NCBI RefSeq assembly: GCF_902635505.1
Contig: NC_045431.1
Coordinates: 99,017,988-99,081,987, forward strand
From: Sarcophilus harrisii
Taxonomy: Eukaryota > Chordata > Mammalia > Dasyuromorphia > Dasyuridae
Direction: 5' to 3'
Length of the DNA stretch: 64,000 nucleotides
The translations under genes were made by a program, and so were the position numbers. The notes beneath the pieces are model-generated. The model was not told where the DNA came from and did not search any database. It saw only the letters and a list, made by a program, of their open reading frames with translations. How positions within the stretch are numbered: the first letter of the stretch is position 1; the number at the start of each line of letters is the position of its first letter. Of this stretch, positions 1-12,069 are shown piece by piece.

Positions 1-449
1 AAGAAACTATGGGTGCCCACCAATTGGGGAATGGTTGTACAAATTATGTTTTATGGTTATAATGGAATATTATTACACTGTAAAAAGTGTTGAAAGGAAT
101 AGTTTTGGAGAAACATAGGAAAACTTTTATTCATTGATGCAACATGAAATGAAGAGAATAATTTATGTAATATTAAAGAAGACTTTGAATCACTAAAGAA
201 CTATGGTCATTACAGTGATCAGCTACAACTCCAGGACCAAGGATGAAGTACTCACTTCCTGACCCCTAGAGACCTGATATACTTAAAATGTCAAATGAGC
301 TATACATTTTTGGACATGACTTATGAAGGAATGTGTTTTGCTTGACTGAATAGTTGTTCCAATAGTTTTCTTTTTCTCCTTTAATTTTTTTTGGAATGGA
401 AACTAGAAAACAAATGCTTATTAATTTTTTTCAAAAAGTTAAAAAAAAC
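1..449 (+). mobile_element. Old LINE-1 3' end (ORF2 C-terminus and 3' UTR)
   Basis: Opens with a degraded match to the last ORF2 residues (KKLWVPTNWG...). It continues with an L1 3' UTR containing GACATGACTTATGAAGGAATGTG and ..TTTTGCTTGACTGAATA, a form seen again at 27928-28070. It ends in A-rich sequence. The left edge is cut by the window. Confidence 0.6.
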
Positions 450-1109
450 CCTCTCATAATTCATTGGAAGTCATGAGCTATGAGAACACTGTTTCTAGGT
501 TTGAACCTAGAAACTGCAGGAACCCTCCCATATAAACTAATTTTAAAATTAATTAAATCAAATCATTAAATGCATTCTCTCTTCTATCTGAATTCAGTAC
601 ATCAAGTGTTCTTCTCTTTTTCTTTCCTTTGAATTATTTCCCCTCAAATTGGCTTTCATCTCCCTTTTTCCTATTCCTGAAACACCACTTTTGCCATCTT
701 GACTCCCCAAAGAGCCAGAGATTCAGACTTTGAGCAACTGCTTCAGGATTTGTGACATAGCTGTATATTCTTGGAGGGGAAGATAGCATCTATGTGAGCT
801 TTATCTCAGGTCCATTTTAAATCCTGGTCCTCCCAACCTCATGTCTTATCATCATTCTCAAGAAGTCCCTCCCATAGAAATCCAAATCTCCCCAGAAGCT
901 CAGTCTTTTGACTTGGTATCATGGGGTTTTGTCCAATTTTTTTTTTTAGATTTAGATAATCTGACCCTTAACCAAGAAAAGGTATCAATTGCCTATAAAA
1001 ATATTTTAAAGGAATTAAAGTAGTTTCCATTAGCTCCCATTTCCAATTCTCACATATAATTAAAATTGTAATCATCTATTCTCCTCTATTCCCTTTTGGT
1101 ATATTTGAT
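450..1109. other. AT-rich intergenic stretch, nothing recognised
   Basis: No gene or clear repeat seen. A 60-residue open frame at 841-1023 has no recognisable similarity and ordinary composition. Confidence 0.4.
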
Positions 1110-2400
1110 GCCTCTGGTTGGTTGTTGTTCTTTCTCAAAGGGGACCAAAATGACAACAATTAGAGTTGAATTACAATATGTCTAACTGTGGCTGATCAGA
1201 CCTATGTGAGCTCAGAATGTTATGCTACAGGTTGGACACAAATAGTCCCTATGAACATTTGGGGTGAACTCTATAATTTGGTGTATCTCAAGTTTCTTCT
1301 GAGCTAATTAATGATAATAAATAATGAGATTTGCTCATAGAGCACACAGCACTTTCTCTGATGAGGGCACACACACCATGCTGGATGGTCCTGTATCATT
1401 GCCTTGCATGTCATTTAATCAATTCTAAAGTTCTTAAGACCTTGAGAGTGTTCTTGTATTTTTTCTGACCACCTTGTGAGGGCTTGTCCTATGTGAGTTC
1501 TCCATAAAATAATCTTTTTCTCAAGCATACATTTGGCATTCAAATAATATGGCCAGCCCAACAGACTTGTGCTTTCTGCAGTAGAGTTGGAACGCTTGGC
1601 AGTTTTGTTTGAAAAAAGACCTCGATGTCTGGTATCTTTTCCTGATTTTCAGAATCTTCCTGAGACAATTCAAATGGAAGCGATTCAAGTTTCCTGGCAT
1701 GGTTCTGGTATATTAAAAAGTTTCACAGCTCTGTGGACCTTCAGTTTGGGAGTCAGTCTTAATACCTCTCCTCTCCCAAACTTTTCTTCAGAGTCTCCCA
1801 AACACTGAGCTAGCTCTGGCAATGCATGTGTCAATCTCATTAGCAATTATCAATGAGGACATCCCTGGAAAGTATACTGCCAAAGCAGGAAAACCTATCC
1901 ACAACATTCAAAGCTTCATTTGCTGTAACTGATGGTTCCATATGGTATGGGGCTGGATGAAGGAGGACCTGTGTTTTCTTGGTGGTGTTAGTCTGAAATT
2001 AGCACAAGCATCAGAAAATTGATCCATACTTTGTTACATCTCAGCTTCAGAGGCTGCATTGAATGCACAATTACCTGCAAACAAAAACTCATGTACCAAT
2101 ACTCCTTCTACTTTAGTTTTGGATTGTAGGCTTTTTAAGTTGAAGAATTTATTATTAGTGTAGTAGCTGACTTGGATTTCATGTTTGTCATCATTGAAGT
2201 CACATTTGCCAACATGACTGAAAACATCATGCTAAAAAGCATGGGAGCAAGCACACAGTCTTATTTCACTCCATCAGTGATTGGGAAAGCTCAAGAGCAT
2301 TGTCCATTGTCCAGAACTTGGGCAAGCATGCCATCAAGAAATTATACATGTATATTTTATTTGGATTTTTATATGATGATAGATGACAAAGTAAATAATT
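1110..2400 (-). mobile_element. RTE-type LINE remnant (reverse transcriptase to 3' UTR)
   Basis: On the minus strand, broken translations read CVLAPMLFSMMFS, then NAASEAEM..SMDQFSDACANF, ASSVFGRL..KVWERRGIKTDS and LNRFHLNCLRKILKI. These follow the order of RTE-clade reverse transcriptase and C-terminal region. The 3' UTR lies at 1110-1500. The copy carries many stops and is not functional. It is oriented opposite to the RTE copy at 5280-7310. Confidence 0.75.
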
Positions 2401-3389
2401 TTGAATGATTCATTTTTATTTGTTATAATCTTGTGCAGTTGGCTAATTAAAAAACAAAGAATCCATCACAATTTTCCAATTTTAAGAGAGGCATGAGACT
2501 TCAACAAGATAAGTATAAAAGTCTACAGTACTTAATGTACAAAAGAGAAATAAATGAACATGTCAAAGTCTAGGGAAGAGAATGGGAACTACAATTGACT
2601 CAGGTTTTTTTCTCATTATTATTTTTAAGGTCAAGTTTGTCTTTTCATGTTTCCACATGACTTTTCCTTTACCATAGATAGAGGATTTATTTCTGAAGTT
2701 GGCAGACTGGCTAATTTTTACTTATTTTTTTGCTTCATGTTCTAAATATATTGCACAGGCTATACAGGAAATCTCAGAGTACTGGGCATTTAAAAATGTG
2801 GAAGCTTTCCATGGATTTTTTTTTTTTTGGTGGGGGAAGTGTGCTGTAAATAAATTAAATGTTTTAATTACAGTGTATTTCAAAGCACCTAATAATGCCT
2901 TTTACACTCTGTCGAGGTGTTAATAGAAACTGGTGTTTGGAAGTGATTACTGGGTTATCTGGAATTTTTTTAATAGAAAACTTTAGAAACCTGGAGATAA
3001 ATTTGAATTAAAGAGGAAAGAAATAGCACATCCTGTGTAGAAACCTGTTGTTCTAGAAATTACTCTTTAATGAAGTCATAGGTGGGAGCAAGAATTGGGA
3101 TTTAAGCATTTCATCTCTTTCCATGTATAGGACCTGTTTTAGAGCTACTCTGCCAATTCCCAAGGTCATTCACAAGCTGGGTCATCAGAGGACATGTATT
3201 ATGCATCCTCACATCTTTTGAGATAAATTTAAGGGGCTGGGAGTGTTTTTCCTAAGTACCTCAAAGAATATGTTTTCTCTCCTGTGATCATTAATTGAAA
3301 TCAGTTAGTCAGCCAGGCTTCATTCATTTTCAGAAATAGATATTTGTTTCAGTGCTATGGCTGGAACAAAACATCCCTCTCAAATTCTC
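2401..3389. other. Intergenic sequence, nothing recognised
   Basis: AT-rich with scattered homopolymers (for example T12 near 2819-2828). A 74-residue open frame at 2699-2923 is unremarkable. Confidence 0.4.
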
Positions 3390-3394
3390 TTAAC

Positions 3395-3520
3395 ATTTTG
3401 CTCATTAGACTGTAAGCTTCTCAAGGGCAAGGGATGTCTATCTTTTTCATACTTGTATCCCCTATGCTTAGTCCTGTGCTTCACACATAGTAGGTGATTA
3501 ATAAATGCTTATTGACTATT
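3395..3520 (+). mobile_element. L2 LINE 3' end
   Basis: Matches the L2 tail pattern: TTAGACTGTAAGCTTCTCAA.., GTATCCCCTATGCTTAG, CACACATAGTAGGTG, ATTAATAAATGCTTATTGA. Ancient, short copy. Confidence 0.65.
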
Positions 3521-3745
3521 GACTGATGAGTACAGAATCTAGATAGTATGTGATTTTTGAAAATCCCTTTTAGGATGTCTGGAGTGTTCTCAGGTTTTTT
3601 CCTCAATTTGACTTTCCTCATTGCTTTCAGTCCATCTTCAACTCTCGATACATACAATATTGTCAACCCTTGCTGTCATGAGTGTTACTAGGATGATAAT
3701 AAAAAAAATATAAATATTCCAGTCCTTTGAAATTAGGAGGCTAAG

Positions 3746-3747
<2 letters not shown>

Positions 3748-3787
<40 letters not shown>
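3748..3787 (+). repeat. (TG)n microsatellite
   Basis: About 20 uninterrupted TG units. Confidence 0.95.
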
Positions 3788-3789
<2 letters not shown>

Positions 3790-4721
3790 TTAGGTTAAGG
3801 AGAGGAGAAAAGTAGGGTTGTAGAAGAGACAAAGTCCAAATTTTAGTCACTCTTCTCCCTTCTATCCACCTCCAAGCATTATCTTCTCAGAGAAGGATAG
3901 TTGACTGGAGGTTTCTTTCTACTCTTTCAAACTGTCTTGATATTTTATAGATGAGCAAAAGAATGGATCAACTAATTTAGTCTGAATACACTTCTATACC
4001 AAATCAGTGGAAAGCCAGTGGCTTTCAAAATTTTTAAATTCAAGGACTCTTAAAAACTTGGGTTAAAGCTTGTGATTAATTCAACAGAGAAGTATTCTTA
4101 TCTGATTAAGGTATGAATAAGGTAGGGTGGATGGGAATGACAGTTGCACACTTACTTCAACTACTGTGAAATAATTGCCAATTCTCATACATTGATCTCA
4201 AGGGACCAATTATGCATAGTGGAAATTATATTATGTTTGGAAACAAATCTCACCTTTGATATTTACTCTCTTTGTGATACAGGCAAACTACTTTGCCTCA
4301 ATGGGTCTGTGAGTCTTAGTTTAAATTATTTTAAAAATAAAGAGGTTGTACTACATATCAAATTGCCTTGAAACTTGCCTTCAATTGTGGGGGAAAAAAA
4401 TCACTGAACTCAACTAACAAAGGGAAAATTCTCTGCCTGACCTTTGTTATCATGAAGAAAGAAACTCTTTAGTCAATACCATTATCACTTGGTTGCTATG
4501 GCAAAATGCAACTGTCATTAAAATCTCACAAGTCAAAAGTCTTAAAATTTTGATACCTAGATTCAAATGACAAAAAGTTGTAATGTGGTAATCCCTTTTA
4601 TTTTTTGGAAAATAAATTGACTAAATGTTTCTTTTTAAAAATAACAATTAAAACAAAGTCTACAACCAAAACTAGTCATCTAAACAAACAAAAGTAAGGA
4701 TTGGGGATATCTATATTTATA

Positions 4722-4782
4722 TCTACATATCTACATATATATATATATATATCTGTACTCACATTATATATATATATTTAGA
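4722..4782. repeat. (TA)n / TATC-rich microsatellite
   Basis: Interrupted TATATA and ATCTA repeats. Confidence 0.8.
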
Positions 4783-5097
4783 TAGATACATATAAATAGA
4801 TACACACATATAGTCTTAGGCACTTAAAAACCTTTGTATATATTCTCTTGGGGCTACAGTTCTGTTTTGGGGACCCCTTAAGTAGCCCTAAAATATTTCC
4901 TCTTCTGTAGAGAAGTTTTATTTGGGAGTGATGGTTTATCTTTGAACATGAATTTGCTCAAACAAACAGCCTTCTTAAAGAATGTTGCTCACTTTCTTGC
5001 ATGAGGAAGAGACTAGAAAAGATGTCTGGAAAATTTCCTGCTTCATTCACCTGGTTTGCTTACTGCAGGAGGTGAAAAACTGTAACCTATAGTTAAA

Positions 5098-5121
5098 ACA
5101 CACACACACACACACACACAC
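5098..5121 (+). repeat. (CA)n microsatellite
   Basis: About 12 CA units, immediately upstream of the RTE copy. Confidence 0.9.
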
Positions 5122-5279
5122 TCTGCACAAAAACTTTTGCAAAGAATATTTGCACTCTCCAAAGATACATTGAATGTGTACAAGAAAAATCTGCTAGCCC
5201 TCAAAAGTAAACAGTTCTTGTTGGGAGATAATTCAGCAGGTATAGCATCCAAATAGCAGTCCTGAGTGAAACTAGACTA

Positions 5280-7310
5280 GAAAATGAAGGCTAGCTTACC
5301 AAAGTTGGAGTTGTATACTTGTTTTTCTGGAATGGCTGCAGTGAAGAGTAGAGATGTGAAGTTGGTGTAGATTTTGAAATCAAAACTAGTCTAGTCAATA
5401 AGCTACCAAAAAGAGTGAACAGCTACTCATGACAATGCAATTGTCCCTTGCAAGAAAGCACCAGTACAACATCATCAATGTTTTGTTTTCATTATGATGA
5501 ACTCTCATGAGTTCAAGGAAAAAATTATGAAGATCCTAAAGAGTCCCTTCATCAATGTGCTGGAAGGGGATAAGCTTGTAATTGTGGATGACTTTAACGT
5601 CAGAGTAAACACAGATTATCAGTCATGACAGGAAATCCTTGGGAAGAAGGAAGTCAGAAACAGCAACAGCAATGGTCACTAATTATTGAAGACTTGTATG
5701 TGTCACGTTCTCATCAACAACACCGTCTTCCTTTTTCCTAAATGCAATAAAACATTGTGGATAAACTCTTGTAGCAAATATGGGTATTTAGTAGAAGAGA
5801 CAGACAGGATGTGAGAGTGATAAAAGTGATGTGTACAGCAGAGTGTTGGACTGATCACAGATTTATGATCTCCAAGCTAAACATTCACCTTCAACAAAAG
5901 CTACAACCCCAAGGCAAAATGACTTCCAGACTTAATTCCAACAGATTAGAGCACTTTTCCCAGCATGGACAGTTTAATGCTAAATTGGAGGGAAAACTGA
6001 CCCAACATACAGTCAGTTGGCAAGAGTGGAGAAGAAAAGGAGTGGATACTTTTCAGAGACTGATGTACAGCACTGCATTTATTCATATGAACCAGGAACC
6101 TTACAAACATCAAGACTGGTTTGATGAAAATGATGGAAAATTTGGAATCTGCTAAAGGAAAAACAACAATTCCATAGGGTTTACCAGCAGGATAGTTCAT
6201 CCATCTCTAGGAAGGCAGTATTTAACTCCATCAAAAGCAAAGTATAGCAGCAACAAGATTATATGATGATTAATTCTGATGTCTCTTTTCAACAATGAGA
6301 GGATTGAGGCTCGTTCCAATGGTCTTGTGATGAAGAGATCCATCTACAGATGACTGTGGGAACTAAGTGTGAATCACAACATAGCATTTTCACTCTTTTT
6401 GTTGTAATTTTTTGCATTTTGTTTTCTTATTTTTTTCCTTTTCTGATTTTTTTGTATAGCAAGATAATTCTATAAATATGTATGCATATATTGGATTTAA
6501 CATATATTTTAACATGTTTAACATATATTGGACTACTTACCATTTAGGAGAGAGAATGAGGGGAAGGGAGGAAATTTTGGAACACAAGGTTTTACAGGGG
6601 TTGATATTGAAAAATTATCCATGCATATGTTTTGAAAATAAAAAGCTTTAGTAAAAAAAAATAAAGTATAAATGAAATTTAGAGAAATTCAGGGTTCTTG
6701 TCTCAGTAAGAAGGAAAATGAAATTCAGTTTTATATTGATAATACTAATTTAAAGCACTTTTATGATAGCCTGAAGATTTTTTAATGGACCTACGAACTA
6801 TGGAGCATCTCAACTAATCAGTGCTGATGAAACCAGATTTTTTTTTTTTGCCAGATTCATCCTTAATAAACTGATTCTTCACCTGGCGGTTTCAGAAAGA
6901 TCTGAACAATGGTTGATATGGTATTTGGTGTCTGATAACTCTAGGAGAAATGATATGAGCAAAACAAAGGTCTTAAAATGTGACCAAGATCTTTGATATA
7001 GTCAGTCATGGGGGCTTGTGGAAAATAATGTCAAAATCTGGTTGAGAAGTTGATCAGTATTGTAGGTCAGTTCCATGATGGGATAATTGCTTGCATGGAT
7101 TCTGGACAGTGGATGATGCTCTAGAGTTTTCCTGTCACCAATGCAGTGAAGCTGTGTGCTTGCTCCCATGTTTTTTAGCATGATGTTTTCAGTGATGTTG
7201 GATACCTCCAACAAGGACAAAATCAGCAAGGTCATCAAGGCCAGCTATTGCACTGATGGTAAATTATTTAACTTGAAATGGCTATAAGCCAAGACTAAAG
7301 TGGAAAGAGA
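5280..7310 (+). mobile_element. RTE-type LINE (endonuclease to RT), interrupted by an L1 tail
   Basis: Broken plus-strand translations show the endonuclease end (..VIVDDFNVRVNTDYQS.., LINNTVFLFPKCNKT), then an open segment at 5811-6155 (VMCTAECWTDHRFMISKLNI ... KHQDWFDEN). After a break come RT motifs (LRTMEHLN.., KLISIVGQFHDGI, FPVTNAVKLC, SHVF.HDVFSDV). This order is that of RTE LINEs. The copy has many stops and frameshifts. An L1 3' fragment occupies 6247-6662. Confidence 0.8.
6247..6662 (+). mobile_element. LINE-1 3' UTR fragment inserted in the RTE
   Basis: Marsupial L1 3' end with the TTAACATATATTGGACTACT and AAAATTATCCATGCATATG blocks, ending TTTTGAAAATAAAAAGC and an A-run. Flanked by an 8-bp duplicate, AAAGTATA, at 6239-6246 and 6663-6670. 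RTE coding similarity stops on one side and resumes on the other, so the L1 is the later arrival. Confidence 0.75.
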
Positions 7311-7779
7311 ATTGTTATTTGAGTTGGTGCTTTTTGTTAGCATATAATTGTGTTTTAGTCATTAGGCAATCGGGGGGGCACCCACTTTATTTTCGTTCTT
7401 TTAATGACTTTGAAATCACAGGACATGGATTCAAATTCTACCTCTGATACTTACTATTAGTATGATTTTGGGTACATATTTATCATCATTTAATCTCAAT
7501 TTTAAAATGAAGGCTCATGCCTTTTTAAAGTCCCTCACTAATTCTATATTCACAATCTTTTATTATTGGATAATGCTAACAGCATATGGGCCCCTGGGGC
7601 AAAATGACCACATGGTTTGACTAATGAGCACAAACAGAAGTTGGGACAGTTTCAATTAATCAATAATCGTTTATTAAGTCTATTTGATGGTTTCAATATT
7701 ATGTCATATTCAATATATTTATACTCTACAATCATTGCATTTTTATTCATGCCATATCAAAAATATTATTCAATTAGTT

Positions 7780-7985
7780 TTCAATCTGGCTGACTCTTTG
7801 TGATTCCTTTTGGGGTCTTCTTTGCAAAGATACTGGAGTAGTTTGCCATTTCCTTCTCTAGCTAATTATGAGGCAACCAGGATTAAGGGTCATGTAGCTA
7901 TTTAGCATGTAAAACTGAATTTGAACTCAGATTTTTCTGACTCCAGGTTGGGTAATCGACTGTGTTACCTAGTTGTCCAATCAGA
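7780..7985 (-). mobile_element. RTE-tailed tRNA-derived SINE (marsupial)
   Basis: Antisense copy. The RTE/BovB-like tail (CTTTGCAAAGATACTGGAGT, TTTGCCATTTCCTTCTCTAG) is followed by the SINE body (TTTGAACTCAGATTTTTCTG, ACTCCAGG...). Same family as 53150-53440. Confidence 0.7.
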
Positions 7986-8039
7986 AAATTGCATTTAAAT
8001 TAATTTTAAAATAAAAATGAGCATTTCAATCATTCTATT

Positions 8040-9115
8040 AAAGAGAATTTTAAAATGCTAGGTTGTTTTGGAAATCCTTAGAATTGGAAATCCTGGATCA
8101 ACTCTTTCTATTGCTATTGTGTTAATATGCCTTTACTTCTTGGAGCTACCCAGGATTGAGTTGTCAAAGCCTTTCTGTTGGTCTTGTTTTCATCTGTGTC
8201 ATTTTGCTCTCCAGTCTGATAGTGTAAGGATGAATTATTATATGCCACAGCTGGATTTCTCGTGCCCAACTTCTCCAACACTGCATGCCTTCTAAAGCTG
8301 GAAGCTATAGACATAGATTAGTTGATTTAGATAGAAGGACATTAAGATCTATATTAAAAAATTTTTTTCACCACCCTGCATTTCAAATCCTAGTGCAGCC
8401 TCACTATTCCCATAACCCTTGTATTTTTGAGAAAGGTTTGGCTGTTGGGTGTGAAGCAGGTTGGGGTCCCTTTAAGAAACTGTATTTCCTATTGATTTGT
8501 GATTCCTTTCAGATTGATCTGTGATTTCTTTCAGATTCCCAGCCCCTCCTGGCTGAGGCATATCCTCCCCAGACAAAGTTGTCTTTCCTGGATGGCAGAG
8601 CCTGATTCACAAATCCTGGTCAAAAAGCATCCCTTTGAATTCCAATAGGAGATCTGGGTTTGTCCTAGCCCCTACTGGATCTGAGGTAATTTAGGATCTC
8701 CCATCCCCCATTTATTCTGATCTGCTCCAGTTGTCCTAGCCCCCATTCTGATTTGCTTGGACTGCCCAGCTCGGGCTTCCTAAACCCCACTAAGATACCC
8801 AATATAATAAGCATCCATCAACTAAAGTCTTTGCAATGGACCTCGGCAGCTCACTCAGCTACCAGGACGTTCTGTCCACTGAGAACTGCATTCTCAGTGC
8901 AAAACTCTATTTTCCATAGATCTGCCACTATAGGAGTCAGTCTCTGGGTAAATTGATTTCTATCTAACTAATTTTTTGCAACTAATATTTGGGAATGAGT
9001 GAATTCTTTCACTCCTAGAATCTATGGCTGATTTAAAGGGGATTCTTAATAACTCTCTTATAGCCACTAACCTCTAGACCACCAGGAATCTAGACCACTC
9101 AAATAGCATCAGGTG
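8040..9115 (+). mobile_element. Possible solitary LTR remnant of an endogenous retrovirus (uncertain)
   Basis: A compositionally distinct, GC-richer segment (core 8430-8960) with no long coding match. It has repeated GTCCTAGCCCC blocks and a possible poly(A) signal region near 8805. It resembles an LTR in texture only; no paired copy, clear ends or target duplication were found. Treated as a fossil candidate; it could equally be unique sequence. Confidence 0.25.
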
Positions 9116-9129
9116 CAGTTTTTAATTCC

Positions 9130-9240
9130 CTTAACAATTAAGTGCTTATTCTATGCTAGTTATTAGGGATTACAGAGTTAAAATTTTAAAAAGGAAGTTT
9201 CTTCTCTCAAGGGTACTTGACTCCTTTATATAAAGACTCC
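9130..9240 (+). mobile_element. MIR/L2-like ancient repeat fragment
   Basis: Pattern TTAAGTGCTTATTCTATGCTAG..ATTAGGGATTACAGAG..CTCTCAAGGG, the short old repeat found again at 19740, 29285, 32705, 41690 and 48165. Confidence 0.45.
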
Positions 9241-10099
9241 TACTCCTTGAAGTAGACCCAAATCAGTTTTCCAAATTATTTTATATCTCCCTTTTATCCA
9301 GAAATCAGAAGGCTAGATAATCTTTATTGTTATTTATTTGGTAGCATTATAGGAAGTGGGATATTAAAATGACAAATGACAAAAATCTGGACAAATGTTT
9401 ACTCTCAAAGTTCAAATTAAAAATTCTAGATTGACATAGCATACATGCCAAGATCCAAGGTAAGTTTTTGACTTTAGATCTTTTAAAAAAATCCCAATAA
9501 TGATAATTTTTTTGGGGAGAATCTTTTATAAACCTTCAATGGCCCTCCACTATTTACCAGGACATTTAAGACACTCCATTATCTGAATTTCCCATTCCTT
9601 TCCAGAGTTATTTCCTTATGATTCCTTTTTATAAAGTCTGTGTTCTAATTAAACCACATTGCTAACTAGTTCAAATTTGACCTCAGACACATAATACTTA
9701 CTAGATGCAAGTCACTTAACCCCAATTGCCTTGCCAAAAAAAATACATACCTTACTAGTTAAGTACTTGTTGTAGTCAAAAGGAATTTAAAAGTTCAATC
9801 TTTAAAGCTAATGTTCAGATGATGAGTCTCTTTGAATTTATTGAGGCTGGTCCTTGGATGACAGATCTTGGTCCCCTACCAGGGCCATACATGATGCTGT
9901 TCCATCATGGGAAGACCTTCCAGAGCTTACTTGTATTCCATAGGCATGGAGAAGCCAAGGTTACTTTCACACTGTAAGGAATTATAGTTCATTTTAGTGA
10001 AATGTCATATATAGTAAGCACTTATGTAGCTAATGAATTGAATTTTCTCAACTTTTTAATGAAATTGATGCTGTTTCAGGATCATGTATACACTGGATC

Positions 10100-11285
10100 T
10101 TATTTTAATTGTAGTCAGAAATTTATTCATCAGTCTCATCAAATTTGCAGATAATAAAGCTGGCAAATTGTTAACATACTGGATGACAGAATTTGACCAA
10201 AACAAAATCAAACAAATGAGCAAAACCTTTTACTGGATCTAAGCATTGGGCTGAATTTAGTCAAATGAAATTCAATAGCTATATATAATACACTTGAATA
10301 TTAAAAGAATCAAATTTTGAGGTATGGGATGGCATAGAAACAAGTATAAATAACAGTTTAACAGAAAAAAAAACCTGGGGAATTTGTCAGACTATAAACT
10401 CAAGGAGTTAATAGCATGATTCAGTTACCAAAAAGGCTAATTTGATCATAGATGCTATATTGAAAGAGGCATATCTTTGAGGAATAAGATGATGTTCCTT
10501 TATATTTTGATCAGACTATTTCTGCAATATTATGTAACCAGGTAACTAAGTGAATAGAACATTGGGTTTGGAACCAAGAAGACCTGAGTTTGGATTTTGT
10601 TTCATGCTAGTTGTGTGACTCTAGGAATATCACTTAATTGCTCTGTGATTAATTTTCTCATCTGTAAAATGGAGGTTAAAAATAGTTTACAGAGTTATGA
10701 GGATCAATTGAGTTGGCATACATAAAATGCTTTGTAATTCTTAAAGCACTATAAAAATAAAAATTTATAAAAATAAAAACCATTACACTTACTCCTTCTA
10801 CTTCCCAGGTGTAGGAAGCACAGTTTAAGAAATATATCCATGAGCTGGAAAGAACCCAGAATGGGCAGTCAGGATAATTGAAAGGCTTTATTTCTATATC
10901 ATATGAGGACTGGTTGAAGGACCTGGGATTATTTAGGAACTGGAAATTCTGAGGGAAGTGAGTTACACCCTTAAACATTTGAAGTACTGTTCTGTAGGAT
11001 AGGGATGAAATTTATACATCTTGATTTCATGGGTCAGAATCAGGAGCAATAAATGGAACAAATCAATGTAGGTTTGATGCCAAAGTAGACTTGAATCAGG
11101 AAAACCTTTCTAACAATGAGAGCTGTCCCAAAGTAGAATGAGCTATCCCAAAATATTAGAGGTTATCCTTCCTTGAAGGTCTTTAGGTACTGGTCGGATG
11201 CCCCTTATTGAATATGTTATATTAAGGATTCTTTTAGCCATGGGTTTGCCTAGATGGCTACTGGAGTTTCTCTAACTTCTAAAAT
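10100..11285 (+). mobile_element. CR1/L3-type LINE 3' region, split by a MIR SINE
   Basis: Blocks typical of CR1/L3 3' ends occur in order: AGATAATAAAGCTGGCAAAT, CTGGATGACAGAAT, ATTGGGCTGAATTTAGTCAA, TGAAATTCAATAG. After 10840 follow GAGGACTGGTTGAAGGACCT, TTTGAAGTACT, GGAGCAATAAATGG, AGAGCTGTCCCAAAGTAGAATG and CTTGAAGGTCTTTAGG. The reading is interrupted at about 10545-10835 by a SINE. Confidence 0.75.
10545..10800 (+). mobile_element. MIR/CORE-type SINE inside the CR1/L3 copy
   Basis: Contains CCTGAGTTTGG, GTTGTGTGACTCTAGG, AATATCACTTAATTGCTCTG and TCATCTGTAAAATGGAGG, then the MIR 3' region ATGAGGATCAATTGAG..AAGCACTATAAA. Confidence 0.75.
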
Positions 11286-12069
11286 TCTGCAATTTTGTGA
11301 TGTAAAAATACCAACTTATTTGCTTCCCAAACAATGGAACATTTTCTTGCCTACATATCACTTTTATATGGCCTTTGTTCCTATGACTATCTGCTCTATA
11401 ATACAAGGGGGAAAAAAGCCAGAAAAGTGCTTAGTCAGTCAAGAAAAATCTATTCTTCACCGATCACTTCAATGAATGATGTGGGAAGCCAACCTGTAAT
11501 CATTGTCTGCAGACTCTGGCTGCATTGTGCCAACATTTATCTCCTGTGATGGGACTCTTTGATGGTAGCAGCTAGATTAGAGCTGCAAAGTGAGTGAGGC
11601 GATGTCATTTGGGAGTGCTCCTGTGGAAATAACTTCTCCAGATGGTAGAAACTGATCCTGGCTATGTTTATTCCCCGGGACTCACATGCCTTTGAGATAG
11701 GCAGCTGTGTATAGGGAAATGTTCACCACAATGAATAACTTGAAGTGAAGAGGTACTCTTTAATTCTCCTCACGTAAAATTTCTAATTGCTTAAAGAGCT
11801 AGACTTTAAGTGATTTAAAATTGAGCAAAAGTAACTCTTGGACCAGCAGTGGTGGTCTTCAGCCCAAATGCTTATCAGCAATGATTTACACAAATTTAAT
11901 ACATAGATTCTGAGTTTATTCTATTGGTCTCCAGACTGGATACCAGAGCAAAGTTACTTCTCCCTCTCAGAGTTCTAGAAGTAGCCTGTGGTGTTCTTTT
12001 TCTTTTTTATAATATAATTGTTCTCTGTGGGAGCAGGTTTCTTGGGGAGGTTTTCTGGAGGCAGCCTTA
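11286..12069. other. Intergenic stretch, nothing recognised
   Basis: Overlapping open frames of 73 and 71 residues (11254-11549) have no recognisable domain. No repeat family identified. Confidence 0.35.

Noticed and set aside
5811-6155. 114-codon open frame resembling 'craniofacial development protein 2-like' entries
   Set aside because: Those database names usually denote RTE LINE fragments; the surrounding sequence is RTE.
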